A stretch of 64,000 nt of DNA from Tetrastigma voinierianum. Lineage: Eukaryota; Streptophyta; Magnoliopsida; Vitales; Vitaceae. Below the pieces are notes generated by a model. It searched no databases, was not told the DNA's origin, and saw nothing but the letters and a program-made list of their open reading frames with translations. Of the stretch, positions 25,253-37,319 are shown one piece after another (the stretch's first letter is position 1; every line of letters starts with the position of its first letter). The DNA is taken from positions 1 to 64,000 of the forward strand of contig JAEQBH010006843.1 in the NCBI GenBank assembly GCA_016808115.1, read 5' to 3'. The position numbers were made by a program, and so were the translations under genes.

Positions 25253-25413
25253 GACATGTTGTATTTTGGTAGAGCTCCCAGTACAAAGGAGACTACGCAG
25301 ATTTTCTGCGTTAAATCAGGAGTCTTGGAAAGGGACTGATGAAGTGGTGTCGAGTTACCAGACATCCGTAGATATTCGAGTTGACGGGTTGTCAGCGAGA
25401 CCCCGGGAAACAT
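25253..25413 (+). repeat. Fragment of Tekay-like LTR 3' end inside CACTA element
   Basis: GTATTTTGGTAGAGCTCC and GTTGACGGGTTGTCAGCG match the final 110-120 bases of the 2-kb LTR family (for example 2729-2835). The very end, GGCGTCACA, is missing. It is the only Tekay-like LTR piece here that is not full length. Confidence 0.6.
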
Positions 25414-26100
25414 GTAAAAATATAATCCAAAGATTTGGTTTTTATACTTCTCTTTATTTTTGAAGATAAATTAAAATACTTATTTTACATGTTTACTAGG
25501 CGAGATATGAGGAAATGTTAGCTAGCTGCGACTCAAGGGTATTCAGTCTACGCCGGAGTTCATGTGATGGTCGCGGCCTTGGTGGTTCTCATTCATCGGC
25601 TCCATAGGTTGATCTGAATCAGTTTTAATATGAGGGCATTGATGGCAAGGAGAAGATGCCGGAGTGCATGGCGTCGGTTCGTCGACATCATCATTCTACT
25701 CGCATAGACGACCAGATTATGAAGCTCCATCTTCAGGACCATTTTGGTGTTCTCGGCTTGATGGAGACTTTTCGGGAGCGATGCGAGTGCGTCTGATATC
25801 AATTGGCCCGTCTGCCGGCGGCATGATCGTATGAGGATGATAGGGATGAGTTACGTCTGCGTTTTGGCGGCTTACAAAAGTGTTAGGAAGATTGAATTTG
25901 CCGAGTTCAACCACGATGATCTACCTCGGATTGTTCGGCGTAATGCTCATTTCTGACATCTACTCCGGCCTCTGGCCCACACAAATATCGGGGATTAGCG
26001 GCCAATGACGGCTACCCCGATGCAGACATCTCACCATACGGACGGAATCGTCTCGGCATCGATGATGACACTAGGTTGGATGATTGAGTGTATTACACAC
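25414..26100. other. CACTA interior, degenerate possibly coding DNA
   Basis: GC content rises and short frames continue, e.g. RYEEMLASCDSRVFSLRRSS (25500-25560), with stops. It lies where a TNPA-like ORF would end in an autonomous relative. I do not recognise the protein, so no function is assigned. Confidence 0.3.
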
Positions 26101-26268
26101 TTTTTTTTTTGTCTTATACTTGGATTTGGGAATTCATGTTTTTATTTTCTCTTGACTTATTTACTATATATATACAGTATATATATTAGTTTGCTTGTTT
26201 TAAAATATGTTTTACTCTCTTTATATAATAATACATGCACTATTGTACTTTCTTTTGTTTAAGTAATC

Positions 26269-26395
<127 letters not shown>

Positions 26396-26865
26396 AAAAC
26401 GAATATCAAACTCAAAATGGCAAAAAAATATTTAAAAAATTATTTTAGGCAATTGCTACGAAGCAGACGAAATTTTTTTAATATCATTGGTGGGTAAATG
26501 GTCTCAAATGGTCGGTAATTACGAACCATTTGAGACCATTTACCGACCCGATGATATTAAAAAATTTTTGGTCGGTTTTTGAATTACAATTTGGTGGTAA
26601 TTCGCAGGCCATTTGGAAGAACCATTCTGGAAACGGAAATTCTTTCGGTCGGTAAATGGTGTTCGGTAATGTCGGAAAAATCAGTCGGAAATGGTTTGTC
26701 GATAAATGGTCGATAATTTCTTGACCAATTGATTTTTGTCGGTGAAATAATTAGGCCCAGAAAGGAAGTGCGACTAAATAATTTGGTCGGTAAATGGTCG
26801 AGTAATGGGTTTCTTGACCAAAAATGTTCACCAGGCAAGGGTGGTCGGTAATTCGAATGATTTTA

Positions 26866-26866
<1 letters not shown>

Positions 26867-26897
<31 letters not shown>
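26867..26897. repeat. (TA)n at the CACTA right terminus
   Basis: TA repeats start within the last bases of the right terminal inverted repeat, replacing the expected GTG. Confidence 0.9.
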
Positions 26898-26899
<2 letters not shown>

Positions 26900-28069
26900 A
26901 TAAGAAAATATATCTTCTTGTACTACCATCGTAGTGGTGTTTTACTGTCTTGTACATATTCATGAGTCCCATTTCCTTGTACATAACAAATTCCATTATT
27001 CTGAAACATACATTCTGACTCTGCGAGAGTCAAAGACCTCTGACGGTGGGCTTCTATTGTTTTTATTAGCCTTGGGCGATGCGAATGCGCGGATGTCACT
27101 CTTCGATGCTGTAGCGGATAAAACACCGTCTTCGAAACATAGGCTTGTGAGAAACAAATAACATATATGACATTTAGGAGTAGTCATGATCTGAGGATAC
27201 ATATAACATCATGCATATGACTTACGTATAACAGAATTCTATATCACAGAGTTTATCAGAGTTTACATATAATGAAATTCTATAACTGAAATTTTTCCTA
27301 TCTATAGTAGGAATTCAGAACAGAGATCTTGTACTGAAAGTACCCGTAGGTACATTACAAAACAAAACTGATTTCTTATGCTTTCTTCTTATTCATTATT
27401 TAGATTCTTATCATTCTTATGACGAGGTTTTCATATCTCCCGTAGAAGCTCATAACAGAGATCTTGTACAGAAGGTACCCGTAGGTACTATACAGAACAT
27501 AGCAGAATTGATTACTTTTAATTTCATGTATCATATTATTCATGTATACAACATATAAGTGTTTTCCTGCATAAACCGGTAACAATGAATGATAGGGGCA
27601 CAACACAATAGGTACCCAAAGGTACGGTACAGTAATAAACAAAGGCGTGTTTGCCCACGTAACAGAAGTGTCATAGCATTAGCATGAGTGCCGAAACACT
27701 AATCAGAGATGTGCCTGCCCACGTAACAGAAGTGTCGTAGCACTAGTAGGAGTGTCGAAGCATTGAACAAAGACACCTATTCATTTGCTATTTGGTCTTA
27801 AGCAGAAATATAATTATATGTCTTACCGAGCTTGTTATATTGTTCTTAAACACATTAGAAAATAAGGGCAAGAAACCATATTTGCTCAACGATAGGATCG
27901 TCGAGGCAAAGCTTCGCTTCACCTTGACGGTGAGGTACAAAGTGTTTTTTATATAACTATTATACTTTTATGAACCCTTTCATTCACTTATTAGGATTTT
28001 CATTAATCCAATGGATGATTGTTAGAATTAACAGAATAAAGGAACCAAAACATGACTTGCAGGTATGCC

Positions 28070-28215
28070 TAAGCGAAGCAATGTTACGCCTAGGCGGAGA
28101 GGTTCGCCTAGGTGAAGCACTGCTACGCCTAGGCGGATAAGAAAGTGTAGAAACTCTAGGCTTGGGTTCGCTTAGGCGTAGCGACCTCCGCCTAGGTGGA
28201 GCTCCACGCTTAGGC
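28070..28215. repeat. Cluster of CGCCTAGGCG-type palindromic motifs
   Basis: Within 145 bp, variants of CGCCTAGGCGGA and its complement (TACGCCTAGGCGG, CGCCTAGGTG, CGCTTAGGCG) occur about eight times in both orientations. It lies in the U3 side of the minus-strand solo LTR. A protein-binding array or a simple expansion are both possible. Confidence 0.7.
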
Positions 28216-28847
28216 GTAGGGGTGTCGAGTAGAATGCAGAAATTGCCAGGTTTGGCATTTTTCACCTAAAATTTCCTTCCAAACCAAAACCAACTCAACC
28301 AAAACTCAAAATAAACCATAGAACTCATCTTATACCAACCAACAACATTTCTAATAGGATTGCTCCACACAACTTAGACAAATAGGGATTTCCATACTTT
28401 CCTTACTAGTAATCCATACACAAATAGTTTCCATACATATAGGTTCCATACCTTGATCTTGAACACTTTAACTAGCTTCTTTTTCTTCCTTTCTTCTTCT
28501 TCTCTTCTTCTCTTTCTCTTTCTCCTTCTCCCCATCGGGAAGCCCTAGCCTTCAAAGCCAAAAATGAGATATTCTAAGACCATGTTTGGTCTTATCCATT
28601 TTTGCTCAAAGTTCCTTTTTTTTCCATTTGGTCCTTCTTTTTTAATCTATTTGAAAAATCAACTTGTCGATTTCTAACTTATATAATCTTCTTGTGTTAT
28701 GACTTTTGGGTCCTTAATGTCAAATTACCAATTTACCCTTTCCTTAGTACTTTCGAATTTCGAAAAATGAAATTTTTACTTATATTATACCTACACAAAC
28801 ATGTAAAATAAACTCTACGTATGGTATAATAATTTGAGGGTGTTACA

Positions 28848-30981
28848 TATATGCTTTTTAGGGGATGCCGGTACGGATTGAGAATTTACTGTAACCCATA
28901 AAAAAAGAAGAAGCTAGACCCGAAGGACCATTAGTGGAGTATTTCATTGGATATCTTTGAGGTCGAGAGGGTATAGATTTTATTGTCCGTCTCACGACAC
29001 TGGGATTGTGGAATCGAGAAATGTGAAATTTCTTAAGAATGACATTCGATGGGAGTATTGATCGGTTTTAGGCATTGTTTATGAGAAGGATCATTATGAA
29101 GGTCAACCCTCTTGTTCAAGTGATAGATTGATTGTCATTCACACCCACCCCAAGTACGATCGGAGTGTGGAATGACCATTTCTTGAAGAAGTTCCACATA
29201 TTGCGATATTGATCTGTAGATCAAGTTGCGATAGAGAAATTCAGAATTGTTGAATAACCAATTGAGCAACAGGTTGATCTACAAATTCCTCAAGATAATG
29301 ATAAAGCAACATTAAAAAGATCTACAAGAGTTAGGAAGTCAACAATTCCTAATGATTATATAGTGTATTTACAAGAATTGGACTATAACATTGGAGCCGA
29401 AAATGATCTAGAAACATTTCACAAGCCATGAGTTCTAAAGAATCTAACTCATGAGTCTGATTACCATGAAAGAAGAAATGAATTCTATGACATCTAACCG
29501 AGTTTGGGATCTCGTTGAGTTGCCTAATGGTGTAAAAGTCGTTGGATGTAAATGGGTCTTTAAAACAAAAAAAAAAGGACTTACTGGACAACATTGAGAG
29601 ACATAAGGCAAGACTCGTTGCCAAAGGATTCACTTAAAGGGAAAGAATCGATTACATGGAGACCTTTTCTCCTGTATTTAAGAAAGATTCTCTTCGGATA
29701 ATCATGACATTGGTAGCTCATTTTGATTTTGATTTACATCAAATGGATGTGAAAACGACATTCCTTAATGGCAATCTAGAGGAAGAGGTTAACATGAAAC
29801 AACCTGAAGGATTCTCCTCTAGTGAAGGTGAGCATTCAGTTTGCAAGATTAATAAATCCATATATGGATTAAAACAAGCATCCCGTCAATGGAATTTGAA
29901 ATTTCATGAAGTCATTACTTCATTAGGTTTTGAAGAAAGTATCATGGATAAATGTATATACCAGAAGGTCAGTGGGAGTAAGATTTGTTTTCTTGTGTTA
30001 TATGTGGGTGATATTCCGCTTGCAACCAATGATAAGGGTTTGTTATATGAAGTGAAACAATTTCTCTCAAAGAACTTTGATATGAAGGAAATGGGTGAGA
30101 CATCTTATGTCATTGGCATTAAGATCCATAAGGAAAGATCTCAAGGCATTTTTGGTTTGTCTCAAGTGAACTATATCAATAAAATTTTAGAGATATTTAA
30201 CATGAAAAATTGTTCACCAAGTGTAGCACCCATTCTGTTGGGTGACAGATTCGATTTGAATTAGTGCTCTAAAAATTATTTCGACCGAGAACACATGAAG
30301 AACATTTCATATGCTTCAGTTGTTAGAAGCTTAATGTATGCTCAGGTCTATACCAGACCTGACATTGCATTTGATGTTAGAGTATTAGGAAGATATCAGA
30401 GTAATCCAGGTATCGACCACTGGAGAGCTGCAAAGAAGGTAATGATATATCTTCAAGGAACAAAAGATTACATGCTTATGTATAGATGAATAAACAATTT
30501 CGATTTGATTAGCCACTCCAATTCAGACTTTGCTGGCTGTGTTGATTCTCGTAAATCAACATATGGTTATATTTTCAAGCTAGCTGATGGAGCTACGTCT
30601 TGGAGAAGTGCGAAGCAGACTTTGATTGCCACTTCCACTATGGAAGCCGAGTTCGTGTATTGTTTTGAGGCTAGCTCGCATGGTGTATGGTTAAAGAGTT
30701 TCATATATGGGCTTAGAATTGTGGATTCTATATCTAGGCCATTGAAGTTGTATTATGATAACTCGGTTGCGGTATTTATGGCTAAGAACAACAAGAGTGG
30801 AAGTCGAAGTAAGCATATCGACATTAAATACTTATCCATAAGAGATCGTGTTAAAGAAAAGAAATTGGTTATTGAACACATTAGCACTGAGTCAATGCTT
30901 GCTGATCCATTAACTAAAGGCATGCCACCTAAGTATTTTAAGGATCATATAGTACAAATGGGACTTGGTTCCATTATGTAA
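28848..30981 (+). pseudogene. Copia polyprotein, part 3: integrase end, reverse transcriptase, RNase H
   Basis: 28853-29040 is the integrase end (KKKKLDP and later SRNVKFL-like text). RT starts near 29468 (MKEEMNSMTSNRVWDLVELP). There is a frame change at the A-run near 29570, then one frame from 29656 to 30981. That frame carries in-frame stops at 30262-30264 and 30487-30489. The RT active site reads YVGDI (30001-30015) where the family has YVDDI, so one catalytic Asp is lost. RNase H follows (DSRKSTYGYIF, STMEAEF, DNSVAVFMAK, KHIDIKY, then LADPLTKGMP) and ends GLGSIM-stop at 30981. It is too decayed to function. Confidence 0.93.
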
Positions 30982-31257
30982 TTTAATTGTACGTACATTC
31001 ATTATTTTAATGAAACTCTTATTCAGTCTAATATTTTCTCATATGGTTTTGTACATTTCAATTTATTAGTATTTTGAAAAATATCATTGAGCTTGGACCT
31101 TGAATAAACATATGGTTTATTCATTAAGTTTAAGGGTTTGTGTTGAGGAACTTGATATATTGTAATACATAGAAGATACTATTCACTATAAGAGGACCTA
31201 TCGCCATGATTTATATATTTAGTTTTCTCTTTTGATAGGTGTTAAACTATATGGACA

Positions 31258-31268
31258 AAGTGGGAGAA
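31258..31268 (+). other. Polypurine tract of copia element
   Basis: AAGTGGGAGAA directly precedes the LTR start TGTTAGCATGG. Confidence 0.75.
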
Positions 31269-31567
31269 TGTTAGCATGGTCCATATAATTTGAATTTTAA
31301 ATTCAAATTTAAATCTCCCATAACACCTCTTCTCGACCATACACCTCTTGGGAAACCGAGTGACTGGTCTCCATATAAGGAATCGATAGGGCATTTTTTT
31401 TTGTATCTAAACTCTTTCAAATATACAGAGAAAATTCACCATCAAGTTTATTTTTGAGAAGGGTTTAGAAGAATCAAAAGTGATTTCATTTTGGTGCTTC
31501 AGGTTCAACATTTTCAGTTTTCTAGTTTTCTTCTGTTTCTATCAATGGTTGGAGGTTTGTTCTAACA
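31269..31567 (+). mobile_element. 3' LTR (299 bp) of the copia element
   Basis: It begins TGTTAGCATGG and ends TTCTAACA, with perfect 6-bp inverted ends (TGTTAG/CTAACA). It follows RNase H and a polypurine tract at the usual distance. The 5' partner was not found upstream of 19560, so the TSD cannot be checked. Confidence 0.8.
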
Positions 31568-31917
31568 CCTCACTTCCGCATATAATTTGATCACATTTTA
31601 TTTAATTTGTTTGACACGATCAGATTATTTGATTACTTGATTTTTCTGAGAATGGAGGACAAAGGAAGTGAGGTCAGGACTTTGCTGGTTCAATCAATTT
31701 TCACGGTCGTTTTTGCACGATTTGTGGTTGGTCTAGTTTAAAGAATGGTTCCAGATTCATCTCATATTCCTTTGAGGAAGGAGTCGAATATATATGCTAC
31801 AGCCTACACCTTTCACTAAAAGTTCTATGTATTTGGACCAAAATTAGTTGTAAGCCAACCTCCATTTGTTCTACACCTCTCATATTTACTTTAACATAAA
31901 TGAATGAATTTTACTTT
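31568..31917. other. Unassigned flank of copia element
   Basis: It starts CCTCACTTCC and contains GGAAGTGAGG about 100 bases later, a short inverted pair. Nothing else recognised. Confidence 0.4.
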
Positions 31918-31973
31918 TCTCTCTCTCTCTCTCTCTGAATTTTACTTTACTCTCTCTCTCTCTCTCTCTCTCT

Positions 31974-32009
<36 letters not shown>
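31918..32009. repeat. (CT)n and (TA)n microsatellites
   Basis: CT repeats at 31918-31936 and 31951-31976, then TA repeats at 31977-32009. Confidence 0.95.
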
Positions 32010-32012
<3 letters not shown>

Positions 32013-32013
32013 G

Positions 32014-32209
32014 TATGTGGTTGAGAAAAAACTTCTTGACCTGTGATGGGATCACAAGTGACCCGGCTCCCTATATGTGGTTGAGAAAAAACTATAACTT
32101 GACCTGTGATGGGATCACAAGTGACTCGGCTCCTTGTATGTGGTTGAGAAAAAACTTCTTAACTTGACTTGTGATGGGATCACAAATACAAACCCGACTC
32201 AGCCCTGAC
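32014..32209. repeat. Three-copy tandem repeat, 60-63 bp unit
   Basis: TATGTGGTTGAGAAAAAACT begins at 32014, 32074 and 32137. Each copy continues with a CTTGTGATGGGATCACAA-type palindromic core (TGTGATGGGATCACA). The open frame that runs through the copies is a consequence of the repeat. Confidence 0.92.
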
Positions 32210-32225
32210 ATTCCTTTAATATTAT

Positions 32226-33005
32226 TATCTATCTCTCCATTTCCAAATCCAAATGACATCTTCTTATTTAGAGATAATAAGACCTACTTTTAGTTTAACT
32301 CCAATCAATAATCTTTATTTTTAACTCTAAATCATTATTCATTATTCAAATCTTTATTTTATCAAATTAAAATATTTTTAAGAATATGATATATAAAATA
32401 TTTTTATTTTTATTCAAACATAAATATGAAATTATATTAAATAAATAAAAATGTATTAAAAACCTAAAAATACATTTTAAACTAATAAATATTATATTAT
32501 AAAGCATCATATTATATTAAAAAATAAAACAACATTAATAAAAGCTACATAATAAAATTATATTAACTAAATGATAAAAATACAATATAAAAACTAATAC
32601 AATGGTATATCACCTTCATAATTTATACCGTCATATTCATTAAAATTACTAAAATTACCATTACTATGACCGCTTGATTCACTTACTTAGGATTTACGAG
32701 CCATTTTTTCAATAATCTTCATTTTTTTTCACCATGAAATACTCACCCTTGAACGGATCAGATATGAAATCAAGATTTTTTTTCCATGATTTCTTTTTCT
32801 TGTATTTCAATTTCCAACTCATATTTGTTGTGTTCATTTTGAGCTTGTAGCATCATCGATTGATAACGTTTCTCTGACTCCTTGGTCATTTCAATAAACC
32901 GTTCATCTCTTTGATTTTCTCATTTTTTGAATATCTTAATGATTTCATTATTTCCCTCATACATTTTAACAAGGAGATGACTCTTCTCAGCTTCTAACTA
33001 TTTTG
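32226..33005 (-). pseudogene. PIF/Harbinger-type remnant with charged coiled-coil ORF piece
   Basis: On the minus strand, 32950-32780 encodes RYQSMMLQAQNEHNKYELE within a Glu/Lys/Gln-rich stretch. This resembles the C-terminal part of the Myb-like/NAM-associated accessory protein carried by PIF/Harbinger-type plant transposons. It is broken by stops on both sides. The AT-rich text at 32226-32620 would be its 3' flank and transposon end: the phrase at 32226-32290 (TATCTCTCC..GACATCTTC..TATTTA) resembles the reverse complement of 49001-49058. The ORF is cut at about 33005 by the Tat-type element. The family assignment is tentative. Confidence 0.4.
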
Positions 33006-33087
33006 GGAAGTGATGGTGCTTTTTATACCGATTCTAGGCTGGATCTTCTCGAGTCATTTGGACCGGTCTGGCTTTGGGGTGAATCGT
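33005..33087 (-). mobile_element. Extra 5' leader fragment beyond Tat LTR-A
   Basis: Read on the minus strand, this continues LTR-A into the same leader that follows LTR-B at 48084-48036. Both have GACTC(G)AGAAGATCCA, a GAATCG and then AAAAGCACCATC. LTR-A is therefore attached to internal sequence on both sides. The copy is truncated at about 33005. Confidence 0.75.
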
Positions 33088-35664
33088 TGTACAACTGCGA
33101 CACACTCTGAGGATGATGCAGCGGGTGGGCTGGGTTCTCCGTGCTAAGTCAGCTTCTTTCTTATTGAAAGGGAAGAATTCAACTATTCATAACGTTATGA
33201 ATGTGTACCTTTTGTGGTAGAATGGGTCGATATTTATAAGGAGAAATTATGGTTACTTTCCTTGTTAGACAGTGATATAGTATCTCTCCCATTGGGTGAA
33301 GAGTTTCATTTTCCTTATCATGGACCGACTATTAAGGGATAATGGAGGAGCCGTGATCATATAAGATTCTTCTTTCCTAATCCGTGGGGCGCGGATCATG
33401 GAGACTTGGCTTTTTCCCTTTTGCATGAGTTTCTAGGCCGCCTATATCACTTGATTACATGGCAGGGTGATTTCAACTCTGAGCCTGGGCCCGTGTACTT
33501 TGGCATAGGTAGGATCTCACTGTGGGTCGAGCTTCTTTATGACGCCCCAAATCCTGGGGGTCCGTTGACTACCCGTCAACCCGCGGAACACTGAATGCCT
33601 GGGAAGACTCGACATCCTCACAAAACGGCAGAGTCTCCTTTATACGGAGAGCTCTACTCATATACAAACCTGTCCAAAACAATCCATTATAACATATATA
33701 TGAGTGAAAACGGCCACTTGGGCCCATAAACCAATACTCATCAATATACATATCCTAACCAAATACATATATCTCACATGGTTCAAGAAAGACACTTCAT
33801 TTACACAACATATATTAAAATCTCAGACCCTAATACACGTATTACTAATTATAAACCAAAGCCACAACTCTTCCTTAACTCGAATTTGTGATGGAGTCTG
33901 GCCTCCCTCAGGCGCTCCCGTGACCTGGAAATAATATAATCTCTCGATTGCAGTGAGCTAATGCTCAAAGAGTGGAATCACCCTACATGGGCTACTTCAC
34001 CCAAGTGCATATGCAATGCTCCAAAGAAACACATATTTAAGTAAATGCATGATCCTACTTGAATGTTCACCGAACAACTCATACCCCCGAGTTCATCGAC
34101 TCTCACACTTGCCTAAGCCACGATGAGAAACCCTATTTCAACAAAGATGTTTGTTTTATATTTGTGGACGAATTTCCGATATAAGTAGTGAACCGACCGA
34201 TGTTATATTTAGTGGACTACTCTCCGATGTATAACAATTCAATAATTCCAAGGATTGATATTTTATATAATTACCCTCCATGTATACTAATCAAGCTTCG
34301 ACTCAACGATTGATATTTTATATGGACTACCCCCGAGCACTATTATTATTTAGTCAACCTATGCACTCACTCCTATTGTTCTAGGCGCCTCTGCCGCATA
34401 ATTTTTCGAACGATGATGCCCATTTCCACATAATTATATAACACATGTAAATATATAATAATATATATTCACATAATTTAAATCACAAACATGTCATGTA
34501 ATTTCACAATTTATTACACCAAAATTAGCTCACTTAAGCACTATCAAACATGAGTAATTTAACTTGAATTATCTAACTAAACACATTATTTCACAAAAAT
34601 TATTTCGTGAATCAGCGATTCACGTGAATGAAACCCCGTCACTGCTCATTATCCAAATATTTCACATCGGCCACTTAGAAACCGAAATTGTATAGCCATT
34701 TCCAGATCGCACGCATCAACACATATTAATGCACAATTTATCACATCGCACCTTAAATACCATACCCATTCACTGGGACCGCTTCAAAAGGGGTGTCGAA
34801 TTTTTACCATTCGTCCCGGCGTTGACCGATCAAACGGCCCTCACATCAATCAACTTAAACATCGTGAAATACACTTAAACAAAATGTAAATCAAGTGCAG
34901 GATGAACTCTACCTCACTGAGTTTATCGAAACCTGAAACCTGGGTGTCTACGAAGGCTGTTCCTCTCCCGCTGTGAGAATAGCTTTCCTTCTTGGCCCGG
35001 GTGATTTGGTCACTGGGCTTCTGGACTTCCGGCATTCTAGAGAAAGTCGGGATGTTCTTCCTACTAAAAGCCATGAAAAATCAAGCACAAATCACATCCT
35101 CTTCCTTTCAATGTTTTCCTTTTTTTTACTAAGATGACACTGGTTGAGTACTTCTGGCCTTTTCCACTTAACCTCAAACAATGTCCCATTATGTCCCAAA
35201 GCTTTGGATTTTCGACATTTGGCACTATCTCGGCCATCCATTTCCATCATCTATCTACTCATGCCACTTATGGCACATGAGTACATGTTATATGTGATTT
35301 TTGTCACATCAAACATCGTTTTATTGTGACTAAACACGATGTCTCGGAAAAAACGTAAACTCCTGACTCATTCTCTTAATTCGAAGGTAAAACTGAATGT
35401 GTGCTAGCCAGATTTCATGAGATAATCCCAAATCTGAAATCCGTTTTGTCATCCGAGATACAGAAAATAAAATTTGGATATTTTTACCAAAATTACGACT
35501 TTGCCCTTTTTCCAAAAATTGGAAATTTATCGGGTTTTACATTCTTGGTTGGGTCCAGGTCCCAACTCCTCTATGGGGCAGGAGGTCCTGGCTTACTTCT
35601 GGGCCAGCTTGCACTCCGGCTCACGCCTCCAGCCCCGTGTGCATTATTATTTTCTACCCTAACA
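33088..35664 (-). mobile_element. Tat-type LTR-A, split by a solo LTR
   Basis: It starts TGTACAAC and ends CTACCCTAACA (plus-strand text). It matches LTR-B at 48085-48626 in the parts before and after the inserted solo LTR, for example TTCTTTCTTATTGAAAG, GAATTCAACTATTCATA and GGTGAAGAGTTTC. Without the insertion it is 568 bp, against 542 bp for LTR-B. Confidence 0.85.
33538..35541 (-). mobile_element. Solo LTR (2004 bp) of the Tekay-like family, minus strand, TSD TTCTT
   Basis: On the minus strand it begins TGTAAAACCCG (35541 leftward) and ends GGGGCGTCATA (33538). The ancestral end CACA is mutated. TTCTT flanks it on both sides (33533-33537 and 35542-35546). The empty site is preserved in LTR-B as GAGCTTCTT followed by GTCGG (48526-48540), which confirms the insertion point. 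Confidence 0.93.
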
Positions 35665-35681
35665 ACGGGCCCCCTAAATTT
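35665..35681 (-). other. Polypurine tract of Tat-type element
   Basis: The reverse complement reads AAATTTAGGGGGCCCGT and lies immediately before the LTR-A start on the minus strand (TGTTAGGGTAG). Confidence 0.6.
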
Positions 35682-35789
35682 CGGGTCGATGTTTTTAAAG
35701 TAGGGTCGATTTGTTTCGATCAATATGGCTCACGGCCAGTCGTGATGGTTTGATGGCTGATGTTTTCAACGCCTTAAGATAATGATGGC

Positions 35790-37120
35790 GCTCTTTCGGT
35801 TTTTGTGCCCATTCCGACTGTTGTTTCTCATATCTTTAGAAGCATTCCTTGTATCGCCCTTTTCCACTTCTTTCTGCTCGGGAAGTCAGCCTTGATCGCC
35901 TGTAACTCTAGTGGTGCTTACCGCCATGTCCCTAAGGCCGTCCCTCCCAGTCTCTATGCTCTTTCTTCTTCTTCGCTGTTTTTCTTTCCTCGCTTTGAAT
36001 TTAGGCGGTCGGGTCATCCCGCCTTCGCTGCGTTATGTTCTGCTTTTCTCTGCTAGCTTAATCATGCGGCTTTTCCGGGTCTTCTCATTTTGTAGGTCTC
36101 ATGCAGACAGGGAAGGCCACCGAGGATTTTGAAGTTCGCGCTTAATTCGCGAGGGCTCGGTAGTCCCGCCTGTGGCTGCCGGTCCTTCCAGCCGGCTATC
36201 TTCTCCGTCAGCAAACGGAAAGGAAACGATTAGAGAGATTAGGTATCCTTGTGGCTTCGAATATTTGAGGGTTGTTGTGAGGTACGCGGATGCCATGGGC
36301 CCTAGCCCGGTTGAGCCTTCGTTTGCTGAAACTTTTGCTACCCGTTATGGACCTCCTTCCGGTGCCCGAATCTAGTGTCCTGATTTTCTTACGTCTTATG
36401 TTGTTCCTGTTCCTAAGATGGTCTCGCTTTTAAGGCGGCCTTTGAGAACAGCTCTCTGCTTCCCTTACACCTTCTATTGAAAATATCCGCAACATTTTTA
36501 ATGTATGCCCGTCTCCAGCCTCTCTCCTAATTTCAAGCGCCTTGCCTGGCCTCTAGTTTTTCTTTTCAAGGATATGGGCCTGTGGTCCTTAGTATAGCTC
36601 GCACGGATTTCTTTAGTCTAAAGAGGCCTCGAAGGCTTCTTGTATTTCAAAGTGGGCCACTCAGACCTATCATTTCGACCTCCCTCTTCCCATAACCATC
36701 GGAAATAAGGCTATTTTCATGGGCCGATATCGAATACAACCCTGTCGATCAAGACAATACACTGGGGATTTCGACAGTATGGATTGCCCTTGAGAACCTA
36801 CGTAAGTTTTCTGTCTATGCTAGTAGGGGTCAACTTTTTTAGAGGTTGCGTCGCGTTCTCACTCGCTTTGGTCAGGCCTTTAGGTATCCGTCCCGACCTT
36901 ACTCCTGAGGACAGCATAAACACAAAGGCTCCCTCATGCTCCGATTTGATTAGGTCGTACATTCCCCGACTCTTCACCGTGGAGCCTTCTTATTCCCTTG
37001 TTCGATATCTCCGCCCTTGCTATGGAAATCCTCCTGGGGCCTTTTGTCAGAAGCCGACTCCGAGGAGAAGAACCCCAGCCCAGGCTGAGTCAGCTGGAGA
37101 AGAAGAGGAGGCGCTGTGAG
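35790..37120 (+). pseudogene. Antisense ORF region of the Tat-type element (putative gypsy-type transposon domain)
   Basis: The element is on the minus strand, yet coding-like text here is on the plus strand. Pieces across frames read FKAAFENSSLLPLHLLLKIS, then SPNFKRLAWPLVFLF and KRPRRLL-type text (36430-36640), then PLRTYVSFLSML (36784 on) and an acidic tail ending EEEEAL at 37119. This pattern (LPLHPFF.., LxPNxxR.., then SLKR) fits the 'putative gypsy type transposon' domain encoded antisense between integrase and the 3' LTR in some Tat-lineage elements. It is broken by several shifts and stops. The call rests on motif memory and should be treated as probable only. Confidence 0.5.
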
Positions 37121-37319
37121 CGCAAGGCCTGATCCTCTCGAGAGCAACTCCTTAGCCTCTGGGTAAGGTGCCGGTCGAGCACATCCGATCCCAACTCGCA
37201 CTCCTAAGTTCAGTGAGGGGCAAAGCACACCCCTTCGCCGAGGTGTCCGAGGTGGCAAGTGCGCAGTGTTGCTCGTCCTCCGCTGCAGGAGTCAAAGGTT
37301 CTTCGAGAAAGGCTGCCGA

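Noticed and set aside
31904..32167. Open frame running through CT/TA repeats and the 60-bp repeat
   Set aside because: The translation is only the repeat read in phase; there is no independent coding signal.
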